Assembly (NCBI GenBank): GCA_947450325.1
Contig: CANFUT010000024.1
Location: 1-64,000 of the forward strand
Reading direction: 5' to 3'
DNA: 64,000 nt
Source of the DNA: Flavobacteriia bacterium
GTDB lineage: Bacteria > Bacteroidota > Bacteroidia > Flavobacteriales_D > Crocinitomicaceae
Position 1 is the stretch's first letter, and every line of letters begins with the position of its first letter. Positions 52,783 to 61,657 of this stretch are shown piece by piece. The translations under genes were made by a program, and so were the position numbers. Under the pieces are notes generated by a model, which ran no database searches, was not told the DNA's origin, and saw nothing but the letters and a program-made list of their open reading frames with translations.

Positions 52783-53231
52783 TTTTTTTGTTCCTCCTTT
52801 TGTATAGGCAATTCTTTAGATTTCAATGTTTCAATAGGTTTTTGAATTGGTTTACTAACGATTGGTTGATCGTTTGAATCTTGATCTAATGGTTTTGCGT
52901 CCAATGTTTCAGGATGAATAGGCGCTTCAAATTTTCTCGGCGGCTCAAACGCAATGGATGCATTCATTTCTCTTGTTTGTTCTTGGAAAGGTCTTTCGAA
53001 ATCTTCAACAGTCTCTTCAATCATTCTATTTAGATTCAAGTCGTTTTTGATATCAACACCAGATTTCTTTATTTCATTTTGCAAATCTTGTGACGCATCC
53101 TTGATTTGACGCATTGTTCTTCCCATAGTTTTGGCAATCCCAGGAATACTTTTGGAACCGAAAAACATCAAAATGAAGAGTAGAATTAAAACTACTTCAG
53201 AACCGGCGACATCACTTAAAAATAAAATCAT
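52779..53231 (-). CDS. tatA: Sec-independent (twin-arginine) translocase protein TatA
   Basis: 150 residues. The single N-terminal helix VVLILLFILMFFGSKSIPGIAKTMGRTMRQIKDA, with its FGxxxxP hinge and the following amphipathic helix, is the TatA/TatB signature. A hydrophilic tail of about 80 residues rich in Lys, Glu and Pro follows. It builds the pore of the Tat system for exporting folded proteins. Which of TatA or TatB it is cannot be fixed by sequence alone. TatC is not in the window. Confidence 0.88.
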   Translation of the reverse strand: MILFLSDVAGSEVVLILLFILMFFGSKSIPGIAKTMGRTMRQIKDASQDLQNEIKKSGVDIKNDLNLNRMIEETVEDFERPFQEQTREMNASIAFEPPRKFEAPIHPETLDAKPLDQDSNDQPIVSKPIQKPIETLKSKELPIQKEEQKN

Positions 53232-53660
53232 TGTGCTATGTTATACCACAAAATTAAGAAATACTGTGGATATAAATCTATTTTATAAAATTGAAATGTG
53301 CATTTAACAGAAAAATACATTTTCCCGTTTTTTGAAGAAAATGTCAATCTGATTTTTGAAAAATTAAATGGTTGAATTTTTGTTTTAGAAAAGAAATAGG
53401 ATGGAAGGAACTGTCGCTTTTACTAAGGTTGGTGCTGTTTGTGAATTTGGAATTGTCAAAACGAAGTATAAATGTAATTTAATTAAATTGTAAAATAATT
53501 AATTTAAAATAGTTTATTAGTGCTATTTGTTTAAAGCTTAAATTAAGATAAAATATAATAGTGTAATTTATTTTTTACTTTATTTTGAAACAAAAACATT
53601 TGTACTGCCGTAAAGGTGAAAAGTTAGTCAACAAAGTAAGAAATTTTAAAAAAGAAAAAG
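53232..53660. other. 429-base gap before a small ORF
   Basis: The only coding-like frame is a 30-codon ORF at 53401-53493 (MEGTVAFTKVGAVCEFG and on), preceded by an AGG-rich stretch; it is too short to judge. ACATTTGTA at 53596-53604 resembles boxes found upstream of the XRE gene. Otherwise the sequence is AT-rich and featureless. Confidence 0.45.
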
Positions 53661-53837
53661 ATGATTAATAATGCAGTTAGTTTAGCTCAATACAAATTGA
53701 AACTTCATCAAGATCAAGGTCAAAATAGTGAATTGAGTATTATAGAAGTGGCGAAATTAATGGATATTATCTATTTTGGTCCTTGTAATATTGAGGACAA
53801 AAAAGAATCAATCTTTTTTCAGTTTTCGTATAATTAA
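53661..53837 (+). CDS. Small protein of 58 residues, unknown function
   Basis: The frame starts MINNAVSLAQYKLKLHQDQG and ends FFQFSYN; it is too short for ordinary gene cut-offs. The composition is ordinary, with Ile/Leu helices and a helical ELSIIEVAKLMD segment. A GAAAAAG purine run precedes the ATG. A strong terminator lies 28 bases beyond the stop. It precedes an XRE-type regulator in the same direction; this pairing is typical of small regulated modules, but no function is suggested. Confidence 0.5.
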   Translation: MINNAVSLAQYKLKLHQDQGQNSELSIIEVAKLMDIIYFGPCNIEDKKESIFFQFSYN

Positions 53838-53864
53838 GAATTTTCATCATAGTTTTTTGTTCTG

Positions 53865-53893
53865 AAAGTCGTCCCAATTGGGGCGACTTTTTT
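53865..53893 (+). terminator. Terminator after the 58-residue ORF
   Basis: Eleven-base arms, aaagtcgtccc and ggggcgacttt, with one G-T pair and a 4-base loop, then a T run. It supports real transcription of the small ORF. Confidence 0.9.
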
Positions 53894-53961
53894 CGTGTTA
53901 CAAATGTATATTATTTTGTAATTGAATTATTATTACATTTGTATATAAATCAATGTTACAA

Positions 53962-54345
53962 ATGGAAATTCTAGATAGAATCAAAATGGTGATGAAAATG
54001 AATCAGCTAAATGCAGCTTCTTTTGCTGATAGGATTGGTGTTCAGCGCTCAAATGTTAGTCATGTATTGACAGGTCGAAATAAGCCAAGCTTAGATTTTA
54101 TTGAGAAAATGCTCATTCAATTCCCAAAAGTAAATGCTTCTTGGTTAATTTCAGGGCAGATTCAACAAACAGATGTAATCACTCCTGTGAAAGAAAATGA
54201 AAATTTGATTACAAATGTAAATCAAGATAAAAATACAAATGTAAATAGAGAAATTGGCTCCAAAGTATCGGAAAAAAGAATTGTTAAAATGATTACATTT
54301 TATGATGATTTTACTTTTGACGAATTTCGTCCCGCAAATGATTAG
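53962..54345 (+). CDS. XRE-family helix-turn-helix regulator
   Basis: 127 residues. The start at 53962 is preferred over ATG 53953 because a TACATTTG -7 box at 53934-53941 puts transcription start near 53947. Residues about 5-60 form an HTH_XRE domain (NQLNAASFADRIGVQRSNVSHVLTGRNKPSLDF). The C-terminal half contains a repeated TNVN and a polar tail ending FDEFRPAND. It is probably a DNA-binding repressor; the targets are unknown but may include its own promoter and the small ORF upstream. Confidence 0.85.
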   Translation: MEILDRIKMVMKMNQLNAASFADRIGVQRSNVSHVLTGRNKPSLDFIEKMLIQFPKVNASWLISGQIQQTDVITPVKENENLITNVNQDKNTNVNREIGSKVSEKRIVKMITFYDDFTFDEFRPAND

Positions 54346-54351
54346 TATAAA

Positions 54352-55527
54352 TTATTGAATAACTCCTGATCCAACCAATTCATCACCTTCATACCAAGCC
54401 GCAAATTGTCCTGGAGTTATTCCTCGTTGTAATTTTTCAAATAGAATATAGATTCCATCTGATTTTCTTACCAAAGTAGCTTTCTGTAATTTTTGTCTAT
54501 AACGAATTCTTACTGCGAATTCTTTGACGTCTCCAATCTGTAAATCAAAGTTTGGATTTACGGAGTGAATTTCTTTATTATCAATAAATAAAGCCCATCT
54601 ATTTAAAGCTAAATGTGAATCAGCTTGTCCTGAAAAAACAATGTTATTTACTGTATCAATTTGTACTACAAAAGATGGTAATGGTCTTCCACCGATGTGC
54701 AAACCTTTTCGTTGCCCAACGGTATAATAATGCGCACCTTGGTGTGTGGCAACCTTGATTCCTTCTTCTTTTTTGAAGTGAAAAGGAATAGCCAGTTTCT
54801 CTACGTTTTCAACAATTGGATTGATTCTGTGGTATTCGATCAATGCGGGAAGATTGTCGGGGATTTCAATTACTTCTCCTTCAATTGGTTTTAATTGCTG
54901 TTGCAAGAAAATGGGTAAGCTGATTTTACCAACAAAACACAATCCTTGCGAATCTTTCTTTTCAGCTGTAATCAGTCCTGCTTTTTTTGCGATTTCTCTT
55001 ACTTCAGACTTTTGATATTCTCCGATAGGGAAAAGTGATTTACTCAATTGTTCCTGATTCAATTGGCATAGAAAATAAGATTGATCTTTACCATCATCTT
55101 TTCCTGATAAAAGTCCAAAAGTGCCGTCGGCGTGTTCAATTTTTCTACAATAATGTCCTGTTGCGACAAAATCAGCACCTAAGTTTTCAGCTGCTTTTAA
55201 GAAAACGTCGAATTTGATTTCACGATTACAGAGCACATCTGGATTCGGAGTTCTTCCTCGTTCGTATTCCGAAAACATGTAATCAACGATTTTTTCTTTG
55301 TACTCTTTGCTTAAATCTATTACTTGAAATGGAATTCCTAATTGATTGGCAATCAAAAGTGCATCATTGGAATCATCTATCCATGGACAATCATTTGAAA
55401 TCGTGACAGTTTCGTCATGCCAATTGCGCATAAACATTCCGATAACTTCATATCCAGCTTCTTTTAGCAAATATGCAGTTACACTTGAATCAACTCCACC
55501 TGAAAGTCCAACGACAACTCTTTTCAT
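54352..55527 (-). CDS. mnmA: tRNA-specific 2-thiouridylase
   Basis: 391 residues. The PP-loop [10 protein letters not shown] is at residues 7-16. The catalytic Cys pair is C100 in [12 protein letters not shown] and C197 in GLCFVGK, and DQSYFL occurs between them. MnmA adds sulfur to U34 of tRNAs for Lys, Glu and Gln. The length is slightly above the E. coli form. The converging XRE gene ends 6 bases from its stop. CAAAATTA at 55532-55539 may be its -7 element on the minus strand. Confidence 0.95.
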   Translation of the reverse strand: MKRVVVGLSGGVDSSVTAYLLKEAGYEVIGMFMRNWHDETVTISNDCPWIDDSNDALLIANQLGIPFQVIDLSKEYKEKIVDYMFSEYERGRTPNPDVLCNREIKFDVFLKAAENLGADFVATGHYCRKIEHADGTFGLLSGKDDGKDQSYFLCQLNQEQLSKSLFPIGEYQKSEVREIAKKAGLITAEKKDSQGLCFVGKISLPIFLQQQLKPIEGEVIEIPDNLPALIEYHRINPIVENVEKLAIPFHFKKEEGIKVATHQGAHYYTVGQRKGLHIGGRPLPSFVVQIDTVNNIVFSGQADSHLALNRWALFIDNKEIHSVNPNFDLQIGDVKEFAVRIRYRQKLQKATLVRKSDGIYILFEKLQRGITPGQFAAWYEGDELVGSGVIQ

Positions 55528-55692
55528 ATTGCAAAATTAAGTATAAAGTTCTAGATTTTTTGATTCTATTCATGAAACGAAAAGATAAAGTAGATCAAAT
55601 CTTTGGTAAAAAATGCTAAAAATGTCTGGTTTTTATTTTGATTCATCCAATTGATTATTTTAATCCGTGCAAAATCACTATTTTCGTTCTGT

Positions 55693-56433
55693 ATGAAGGT
55701 GTTTTTATTAATATTATTGTCAGTTTTCTTTCTAGGATTGAATAATTTGTCTGCTCAAAAATGTGATCGTGTTTTTTTAAGTGGACGAGTTGTTGATACG
55801 ATTCAAAATCAGGGGTTTTACAATTTAATGGTTGTGAATAGTACTACTGGAAGGGCGGTTTTCGGTCAGCCTGATGGTTCTTTTAATGTTTACACTTCTA
55901 ATAATGATTCTATTACACTTTCAATAAAAGGATATTCAATGTATGGCTTCAGAATCAAATCAGATTCCAATTGTCAAATGAAAATTGTTGGAGTTTTGGA
56001 TCACAAGGCAGTGCAGTTTGATGAAGTTGTTGTGCGTCCATTGAAAACTTTGCAACAAATAAAGGAAGAAAGGGCAGCTTTATCTTTACGTGAAACAAGA
56101 CAAGTAACAGGAATAGAGGTTCTGCAAAGTCCAATTACTGCGTTATATCAAGCTTTTTCAAAACGTGAGAAAAATAAAGTTTGGATTTCACAAATGGAAT
56201 ACAAAGACGATCAACGCAGAGTGTTAAAAGAATTGTTGCGCGTATATGTAGCCTACGAAATTGTGAAATTGGACGAAGAAGAATTTGATAGTTTTGTAGA
56301 GTTTTTAAATATCGACGAAGACTTTTTGAAGACTGCTTCAGAAATGGAATTGATTACTTTTATCAAAGATAAATTCGAGCACTTTTCAAGAGTAAATAAT
56401 CACTATTATGTTGAACCAGAAAGAAAAAGGTAG
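55693..56433 (+). CDS. Exported protein with CarboxypepD_reg-like domain
   Basis: 246 residues from the ATG at 55693; the upstream TTG start would delay the signal. A signal peptide (1-21, ending NNLSAQ) is followed by a beta domain (SGRVVDTIQNQGFYNLMVVNSTTGRAVF) resembling the carboxypeptidase regulatory-like fold common in Bacteroidota surface proteins. A helical C-terminal half (LKTLQQIKEERAALSLRETRQVTG and on) follows. The function is unknown. No partner gene is adjacent on the same strand. Confidence 0.72.
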   Translation: MKVFLLILLSVFFLGLNNLSAQKCDRVFLSGRVVDTIQNQGFYNLMVVNSTTGRAVFGQPDGSFNVYTSNNDSITLSIKGYSMYGFRIKSDSNCQMKIVGVLDHKAVQFDEVVVRPLKTLQQIKEERAALSLRETRQVTGIEVLQSPITALYQAFSKREKNKVWISQMEYKDDQRRVLKELLRVYVAYEIVKLDEEEFDSFVEFLNIDEDFLKTASEMELITFIKDKFEHFSRVNNHYYVEPERKR

Positions 56434-56452
56434 TTTTTATTAAACTGATAAT

Positions 56453-57268
56453 TTAGATAGTTCCTTTTTGTCCTTCAATGATTGCTTCTCTTACATTTCC
56501 GAATTTTAGTAACAGCGCGTTTGCTTCATCGTAAGAAATATTCAGTTTTTCTTGCACCATCAAAGTTCCTCTGTCAACCAATTTAGAATTGCTCAATTGC
56601 ATATCAACCATTCGGTTTCCTTGAACTCGTCCCATCTTAATCATCAGCGAAGTTGAAATCATATTCAAAACCAACTTTTGAGCAGTTCCAGATTTCATTC
56701 GTGTACTTCCTGTCACAAATTCAGGTCCAACTTCTGGCGTGATATGATGTTGTGCCAAATGTGTCAATGGACTTTCTGGATTACAAGAAATACTGCAAGT
56801 TAAAATTCCATTTTCATTGGCTTTTTGAATTGCTCCGATTACATAAGGAGTCGTTCCTGATGCAGCAATTCCAACCAAAACGTCTTTAGAATCAATTAAA
56901 TAGTCTTTCAAATCATGCCATCCTTGTTCTTTATCGTCTTCAGCAAATTCTACAGCTTTACGGATTGCAGAATCTCCACCAGCGATCAAACCGATTACCA
57001 AACCTTGCGGAACACCAAAAGTAGGAGGACATTCGCTAGCATCTAAAATTCCTAATCTTCCACTGGTTCCGGCACCGATGTAAAATAATCTTCCTCCAAT
57101 AGAAAGTCTTTCAGATGCAGCATCTACAAAAGCTTCGATATTTGGAATTACTTTTTGCACAGCAACAGCTACTTTCTGATCTTCTTGATTCATATTATTC
57201 AACAAATCAAAAGTTGACATCGATTCTAGCGAATTGTAATTGCTTTCGGATTCAGTTATTTTTTTCAT
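56453..57268 (-). CDS. murQ: N-acetylmuramic acid 6-phosphate etherase
   Basis: 271 residues with the SIS fold: FYIGAGTSGRLGILDASE, the phosphosugar-binding IAASGTTPYVIGAI and VTGSTRMKSGTAQKLVLNM. MurQ splits the lactyl ether of MurNAc-6-phosphate to give GlcNAc-6-phosphate in cell-wall recycling. It is about 25 residues shorter than E. coli MurQ, mainly at the N-terminus. It follows the phosphoribosyltransferase gene by 11 bases in one transcript. Confidence 0.94.
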   Translation of the reverse strand: MKKITESESNYNSLESMSTFDLLNNMNQEDQKVAVAVQKVIPNIEAFVDAASERLSIGGRLFYIGAGTSGRLGILDASECPPTFGVPQGLVIGLIAGGDSAIRKAVEFAEDDKEQGWHDLKDYLIDSKDVLVGIAASGTTPYVIGAIQKANENGILTCSISCNPESPLTHLAQHHITPEVGPEFVTGSTRMKSGTAQKLVLNMISTSLMIKMGRVQGNRMVDMQLSNSKLVDRGTLMVQEKLNISYDEANALLLKFGNVREAIIEGQKGTI

Positions 57269-57279
57269 GAATGGATTGA

Positions 57280-57774
57280 TTAAACTAGGTATGCATTATA
57301 GTCTATCTCGTCAAAATTAATTTCAACTCGATCTTTTAAAGTTGTTGATAATGTGATTCCTACATAGTCGCATTTGATTGGATATCTGCGGTGTCTTCTA
57401 TCTACCAAAGCGACTGTTTTTATTGCCTTCACTGGTTTTTCTAGCAATTTTATTAGCGCATATTGCATGGTTTTACCTGAATTCAAAACGTCGTCAATCA
57501 ACACAATGAAACCATTTTTGAGTAATTCACCATCAATATTCATCGTTACAGTTGAATCTAAAGGATGATCTTTGTCTAAAGTAATTTCAAAAACTTCGAT
57601 ATTTTGTTCTGTGTTTTCCTTCAAAATTGCTGAAATTTCGTTGGCAATTCTCATTCCATTTCCGCAAATTCCAGCTAAGTAGATGGTTTTTTCTTCACTT
57701 GTATTTTCTAAAATTTGGTGGGCAAGTCGCATGATTTTTTGATCGATTTGCTTTTTAGTAAGAACAATTTGCAT
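57280..57774 (-). CDS. Phosphoribosyltransferase, PyrR-like
   Basis: 164 residues with a type I phosphoribosyltransferase domain. The PRPP loop is VLIDDVLNSGKTMQYAL, and the pyrophosphate loop is ICGNGMRIA. The length and the VDRRHRRYPIKCDYVG segment resemble PyrR, a uracil phosphoribosyltransferase and attenuation regulator in Firmicutes. Whether it binds RNA here is unknown. It is transcribed upstream of murQ. Confidence 0.85.
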   Translation of the reverse strand: MQIVLTKKQIDQKIMRLAHQILENTSEEKTIYLAGICGNGMRIANEISAILKENTEQNIEVFEITLDKDHPLDSTVTMNIDGELLKNGFIVLIDDVLNSGKTMQYALIKLLEKPVKAIKTVALVDRRHRRYPIKCDYVGITLSTTLKDRVEINFDEIDYNAYLV

Positions 57775-57791
57775 GAGCTTTAAATTTTAAT

Positions 57792-57820
57792 CAAAGATAA
57801 GGATTTCAGGACTTAATCAA
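57792..57820 (-). promoter_or_regulatory. Promoter of the phosphoribosyltransferase-murQ operon
   Basis: On the minus strand TTG (57818-57820), an 18-base spacer and TATCTTTG (57792-57799) fit the Bacteroidota pattern. It lies within the last codons of the WbqC gene, giving the operon its own start near 57786. Confidence 0.6.
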
Positions 57821-58402
57821 TAGATTTCTCGCCATAGGGCCCAAATTAAAAATGGCATCCAACATACTCAAATCATTTTCTGAGACATTTTCAGAATTGA
57901 AGACTTTGATGTAGTTTGTGTTTTCTGTTGTCGGCCAATTCAAATTTCTAAAATCTTGAGAAGTATTTGAATCAAATTCATAGGATTCAGTGAATTTATA
58001 GTCAATTGGTAATGATAACCATTCGATAATTTTTAGATGAATTTGTAAATTGAAATCAACTAAATTTGAAGTTTGGCTGAAAATCAATTCTTTAACCTCA
58101 GATTCATAATGTTCAAAATAGGGTGAAGGCGCATAAGCGCTTTCGATGGCTTTCCAATGATTTTTTTGCCAATTTTCAGCGTATGAAATTTGAATGTCTT
58201 TGGTTAGCGTTTTATTTCCATTGGGTTTTTCAACTGGAATACTGAGATTCAATAGACCATTTGCACCCAAAATACTCATCCGATTTCTGATGGTTTGTTT
58301 CACATAATGTTCGTAAAGTTCAAATGAAATTGCTTCCATTTGAACTAAACTTTTGTAATATGAAATACTTCCGAAATATGCGGTCGGAAAAATAGAAATC
58401 AT
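57806..58402 (-). CDS. WbqC-like family protein
   Basis: 198 residues starting FPTAYFGSISYYKSLVQ, with the internal RNRMSILGANGLLNLSIPVE and AYAPSPYFEHYESEV segments that mark the WbqC family. Members occur in polysaccharide or O-antigen clusters, and some are thought to act in lipopolysaccharide sugar modification; no defined activity is known. The ATG overlaps the lepB stop (TAATG), so it is translationally coupled to lepB. Confidence 0.85.
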   Translation of the reverse strand: MISIFPTAYFGSISYYKSLVQMEAISFELYEHYVKQTIRNRMSILGANGLLNLSIPVEKPNGNKTLTKDIQISYAENWQKNHWKAIESAYAPSPYFEHYESEVKELIFSQTSNLVDFNLQIHLKIIEWLSLPIDYKFTESYEFDSNTSQDFRNLNWPTTENTNYIKVFNSENVSENDLSMLDAIFNLGPMARNLLIKS

Positions 58403-60303
58403 TATTTGATGAATTTAAACACCCTGTTCCAACGGATTCCAATTTCTTCAATTCCGCTGTTAGAGAACCAAACGATTGACGCTTTTCCAACAATGTGATC
58501 TTCTGGAACAAATCCCCAAACTCTAGAATCTGCTGAATTGTAGCGATTGTCTCCCATCATCCAGTAGTAATTCATCGCGAATTTGTATGAAGTGACCTTT
58601 TTCCCATCGATAAAGAAACCATCTGCTTTTTCAACCAATTTATGACCTTCATACGAAGTGATTATTCTTCGGTAAATCGCAATGTTTTCTTTCGTCAATT
58701 TCACCGTTGTTCCCTTTTTAGGAATGGTAATTTTCTCAAAGTTGGTCATTGTGTTTCCGTGATAAATATCTTTCGGGAAAGTATTTAAGTTGTTCATCAT
58801 TTCAGCAGGTGTATAGCCATATTTTGCAAACGAATCTTTGCCAATTCTTTGTTCATAGCGTTCTTCCAATTCTAAAATAAATTTCACTTTTGGGAAATCA
58901 CGTTTCAGTTTTTTCAGTTCACTTGCCGTTAAATTCATTTTAAATTCTGAACCACCGCCGTAAATGCCATAATCTCTGTCCTTTTCTAAACCGTAAGTTT
59001 GGTACATCTGATTGTAAAAAGTTTTATCAGGCAAGTTGTTATTCAAGTCTGTTGGATTTGGAACAATGTATCTTAAGTTTTGGTTTTCAGCAATTCTAGC
59101 TGGTTTTCCATTGATGTATAATTTTGCATTCTTGATTTCAAGCACATCTCCTGGTACACCAACACAACGCTTGATATAATTTTCTCTCTTATCAACTGGA
59201 CGATAAATTACTCCATAATGATTGATCAATACGCCTTCATTGTCTTGTGCAACTTTATCGATTGCTAATTTTCTTCTAGCAAATGATTTCCATTTTTCTA
59301 GATTATCGATGAATTCTTTTGCATCATCATTGAAAACTGTTCCTCTCGCTTGAAAATAAGCTTCTTCAGTAATTGGATTTGCAATTTTTAAAGCCAATTC
59401 TCTAATTTTAGAATCTTTGCTTTCCATCCAATATCTGATTGCTTCGTTGTTTACGATTCCATGGTAATCATGTCCCATCAATCCATTAGGCATTCTTGGG
59501 TCGTACACAGCTGTATCACCAGAAGGATAATTGAAAACGACTACATCGTATCTTTCCACTTTGCCCATTCCTGGCAATCTTGTGTACGTACAAGTTTCTA
59601 AATCTGAATAAGATTTGATATTAATCCAAGGAATGAAATTATGAACCAATGGAAAAGATAGGGGAGTTACAGGCACTTTCGGTCCATAAGCCAATTTGTT
59701 TACAAACAAGAAATCACCAACTAACAAAGTTTTTTCCATCGAACCAGTTGGGATTTTGAATGGTTCAAAAACATACGTTCGGATGATACTTGCAGCAACC
59801 AATGCAAAAACAATCGAATCACCCCATTCTTTGATTTTGGTTTTTTTACCTGCCTTATCAGAACTAAAAAATCCAAAAAGCGTTGCAATTAAATGTCCGA
59901 CAACCGGAAAACAAAGAAAAAGAACGATATGATCGCCGATACTTCTTTCATTCACTTCTTTCGGATTTGCCCAATTAGTAACAGTTCTAGCTTCACCATT
60001 TTTCAATTTTGCCATCAAAATATATGGAAAGAAAATACCTTGTAAAGTGTCTTGCCATGAAAAATGACCAAATTTTCGAATGTAACTTAAATTCACCACT
60101 GCCCACATCACAATATGAACACCAGGAAATAACATTAAAAGTGCCCACCATGGTTTGTTGCAGCTAATTTTGAATGCAACATAATAGTTATATCCGGGAA
60201 TCAAAGCTTCCCATGATTTTCTTCCCGCTTTTTCAAAGCTTGTGAACCAAAGCGCTAAGTATGGATGAACTAAAAGAAATAAGTAAAAGTATAAAGCATT
60301 CAT
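58402..60303 (-). CDS. lepB: Signal peptidase I, long Bacteroidota form
   Basis: 633 residues. The N-terminal 1-110 region is a DUF5684-like membrane domain. The S26 catalytic domain begins about 165, with S188 in IPTGSMEKT and the general base K378 in YIKRCVGVPGD; the last box is GDNRYNSADSR near the end. About 110 residues are inserted between the second box (RYDVVVFNYP, about 251-260) and the Lys box, making it much longer than E. coli LepB (324). It cleaves signal peptides at the periplasmic face. It overlaps dapB by 4 bases. Confidence 0.94.
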   Translation of the reverse strand: MNALYFYLFLLVHPYLALWFTSFEKAGRKSWEALIPGYNYYVAFKISCNKPWWALLMLFPGVHIVMWAVVNLSYIRKFGHFSWQDTLQGIFFPYILMAKLKNGEARTVTNWANPKEVNERSIGDHIVLFLCFPVVGHLIATLFGFFSSDKAGKKTKIKEWGDSIVFALVAASIIRTYVFEPFKIPTGSMEKTLLVGDFLFVNKLAYGPKVPVTPLSFPLVHNFIPWINIKSYSDLETCTYTRLPGMGKVERYDVVVFNYPSGDTAVYDPRMPNGLMGHDYHGIVNNEAIRYWMESKDSKIRELALKIANPITEEAYFQARGTVFNDDAKEFIDNLEKWKSFARRKLAIDKVAQDNEGVLINHYGVIYRPVDKRENYIKRCVGVPGDVLEIKNAKLYINGKPARIAENQNLRYIVPNPTDLNNNLPDKTFYNQMYQTYGLEKDRDYGIYGGGSEFKMNLTASELKKLKRDFPKVKFILELEERYEQRIGKDSFAKYGYTPAEMMNNLNTFPKDIYHGNTMTNFEKITIPKKGTTVKLTKENIAIYRRIITSYEGHKLVEKADGFFIDGKKVTSYKFAMNYYWMMGDNRYNSADSRVWGFVPEDHIVGKASIVWFSNSGIEEIGIRWNRVFKFIK

Positions 60304-61031
60304 AATGTTTTGATTTTTAGGACATCTTTCATAGTAAAAACTCCTTGTTTATTAAAAATCCATTCTGCAGCAACAACAGCTCCCAAGGCAAAACCTTTTC
60401 TGCTGTGTGCTTCGTGACTAATGGTAATCGTATCAATTTCAGAGACATACTTTATAGTATGTGTTCCAGGTACATCTGGAAGTCGATGCGCAGTAACTCC
60501 CAATTGGTCAGAAGTGACATGAGGTTCCTCACCAACGCCACAAATCCATGATGTATAACTATTATTGTTTTCTAAAATTCCATCTGCCAATGTTATTGCT
60601 GTACCGCTTGGTGCGTCCAATTTTTGAAGGTGATGAATTTCTTCAATACTTGCTTGGTATTCTGGGTAGTCGGAAATAAGGTTTGCTAAACGAGCATTGA
60701 TTTCGAACAGAATATTTACACCAATACTGAAATTGCTCGCGTGTAAAAGCGTTCCATTATTTCTATTAACTAATTCTGTGACTTCAGTTAATTTTGAGTT
60801 CCATCCTGTTGTACCAACGACAATAGGAGTGTTTGCGTTTAGTGCTTTTTCAATATGCTCAACCGCTAACGATGGTTTTGTAAATTCTATAGCGACATCA
60901 GCAAGAGCTAACATTTCAGAATCAATTGGTAGAGAACTATTTGAACGAAAAACAATTTCGTGACCACGGCTCATTGCAATTTCTTCAATTGCTTTTCCCA
61001 TTTTCCCGTAACCAATCAATCCTATTTTCAT
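60300..61031 (-). CDS. dapB: 4-hydroxy-tetrahydrodipicolinate reductase
   Basis: 243 residues. The nucleotide-binding GYGKMGKAIEE is at residues 8-18, VVGTTGW about 70, the catalytic EIHHLQKLDAPSGTA about 132-146, and SIGVNILFE before it. It reduces hydroxy-tetrahydrodipicolinate with NAD(P)H in lysine and diaminopimelate synthesis. It heads an operon dapB-lepB-wbqC whose genes overlap. A good promoter lies 28 bases upstream. Confidence 0.96.
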   Translation of the reverse strand: MKIGLIGYGKMGKAIEEIAMSRGHEIVFRSNSSLPIDSEMLALADVAIEFTKPSLAVEHIEKALNANTPIVVGTTGWNSKLTEVTELVNRNNGTLLHASNFSIGVNILFEINARLANLISDYPEYQASIEEIHHLQKLDAPSGTAITLADGILENNNSYTSWICGVGEEPHVTSDQLGVTAHRLPDVPGTHTIKYVSEIDTITISHEAHSRKGFALGAVVAAEWIFNKQGVFTMKDVLKIKTL

Positions 61032-61058
61032 CTATAATCTATTATATTTAAAGCTTAG

Positions 61059-61088
61059 CAAAATTATAAAACTCAGCGAACTGGGCAA
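61059..61088 (-). promoter_or_regulatory. Promoter of the dapB-lepB-wbqC operon
   Basis: On the minus strand TTG (61086-61088), a 19-base spacer and TAATTTTG (61059-61066) fit the Bacteroidota pattern. The start would be near 61053, a leader of about 22 bases. Confidence 0.65.
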
Positions 61089-61093
61089 TAATT

Positions 61094-61657
61094 TTAGCGA
61101 AAATTAAGAGTTAACTTCAATCCTGGATTGGTTAAACTCATCATTGTTGGATGTAAATTCAAAGATAAATCTTCACTTACATCAAAATGCACAAAATGTG
61201 CTTCAACGGCTGCATCAACAATTTGAATGATATAAACCGCTCCGAAAGCCAAAATAAAAAGGTCTCTTTGGTTTAAATGTTGATTGTACAATGTCAAAAC
61301 GCCTTGAGAATCATATTGTTCCCATTGAGTATCGAATGTCTGAGTAAAATTAGTAGCTTCTCTCAAGTTGTATTCTCTTTTCAATGAATGTTGTAATGAA
61401 TTGTTTTTCAACATTAAATATCCAGTGGCTCCTAATCCGGCATAAATCAATGGAACTTTCCAAAAAGCTTTTTTCTTTTTCGGAGGCATTGCAATGTGAT
61501 TGTAAATTTGACCAGCTCCTGGAATAACAGCTGAAAAAATGACTGCCTTTTTTACCGAGTGAGTTGAATCAATGGCTGTTGAAGTATTTGCAACCTTACT
61601 TTGCGCTTCAATAGAAATGAAAAGCACAGAGAAAAAGAGAAGCAACAACCATTTCAT
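61094..61657 (-). CDS. DUF5683-family exported protein
   Basis: 187 residues with a signal peptide (1-18, ending SIEAQS). A hydrophobic core follows with AVIPGAGQIYNH, AFWKVPLIYAGLGATGYLM and FILAFGAVYIIQIVDAAVEAHFVHFDVSEDL. This pattern is that of the DUF5683 membrane or outer-membrane-associated proteins commonly found after parB in Bacteroidota. Its first base is the last base of parB, so it belongs to the parAB transcript. The function is unknown. Confidence 0.85.
   Translation of the reverse strand: MKWLLLLFFSVLFISIEAQSKVANTSTAIDSTHSVKKAVIFSAVIPGAGQIYNHIAMPPKKKKAFWKVPLIYAGLGATGYLMLKNNSLQHSLKREYNLREATNFTQTFDTQWEQYDSQGVLTLYNQHLNQRDLFILAFGAVYIIQIVDAAVEAHFVHFDVSEDLSLNLHPTMMSLTNPGLKLTLNFR

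Noticed and set aside
53900-53943. Claim of proven operator sites for the XRE protein
   Set aside because: The core TACATTTG equals the Bacteroidota -7 promoter consensus, so the inverted pair cannot be called an operator from sequence alone; kept only as a finding with this caveat.
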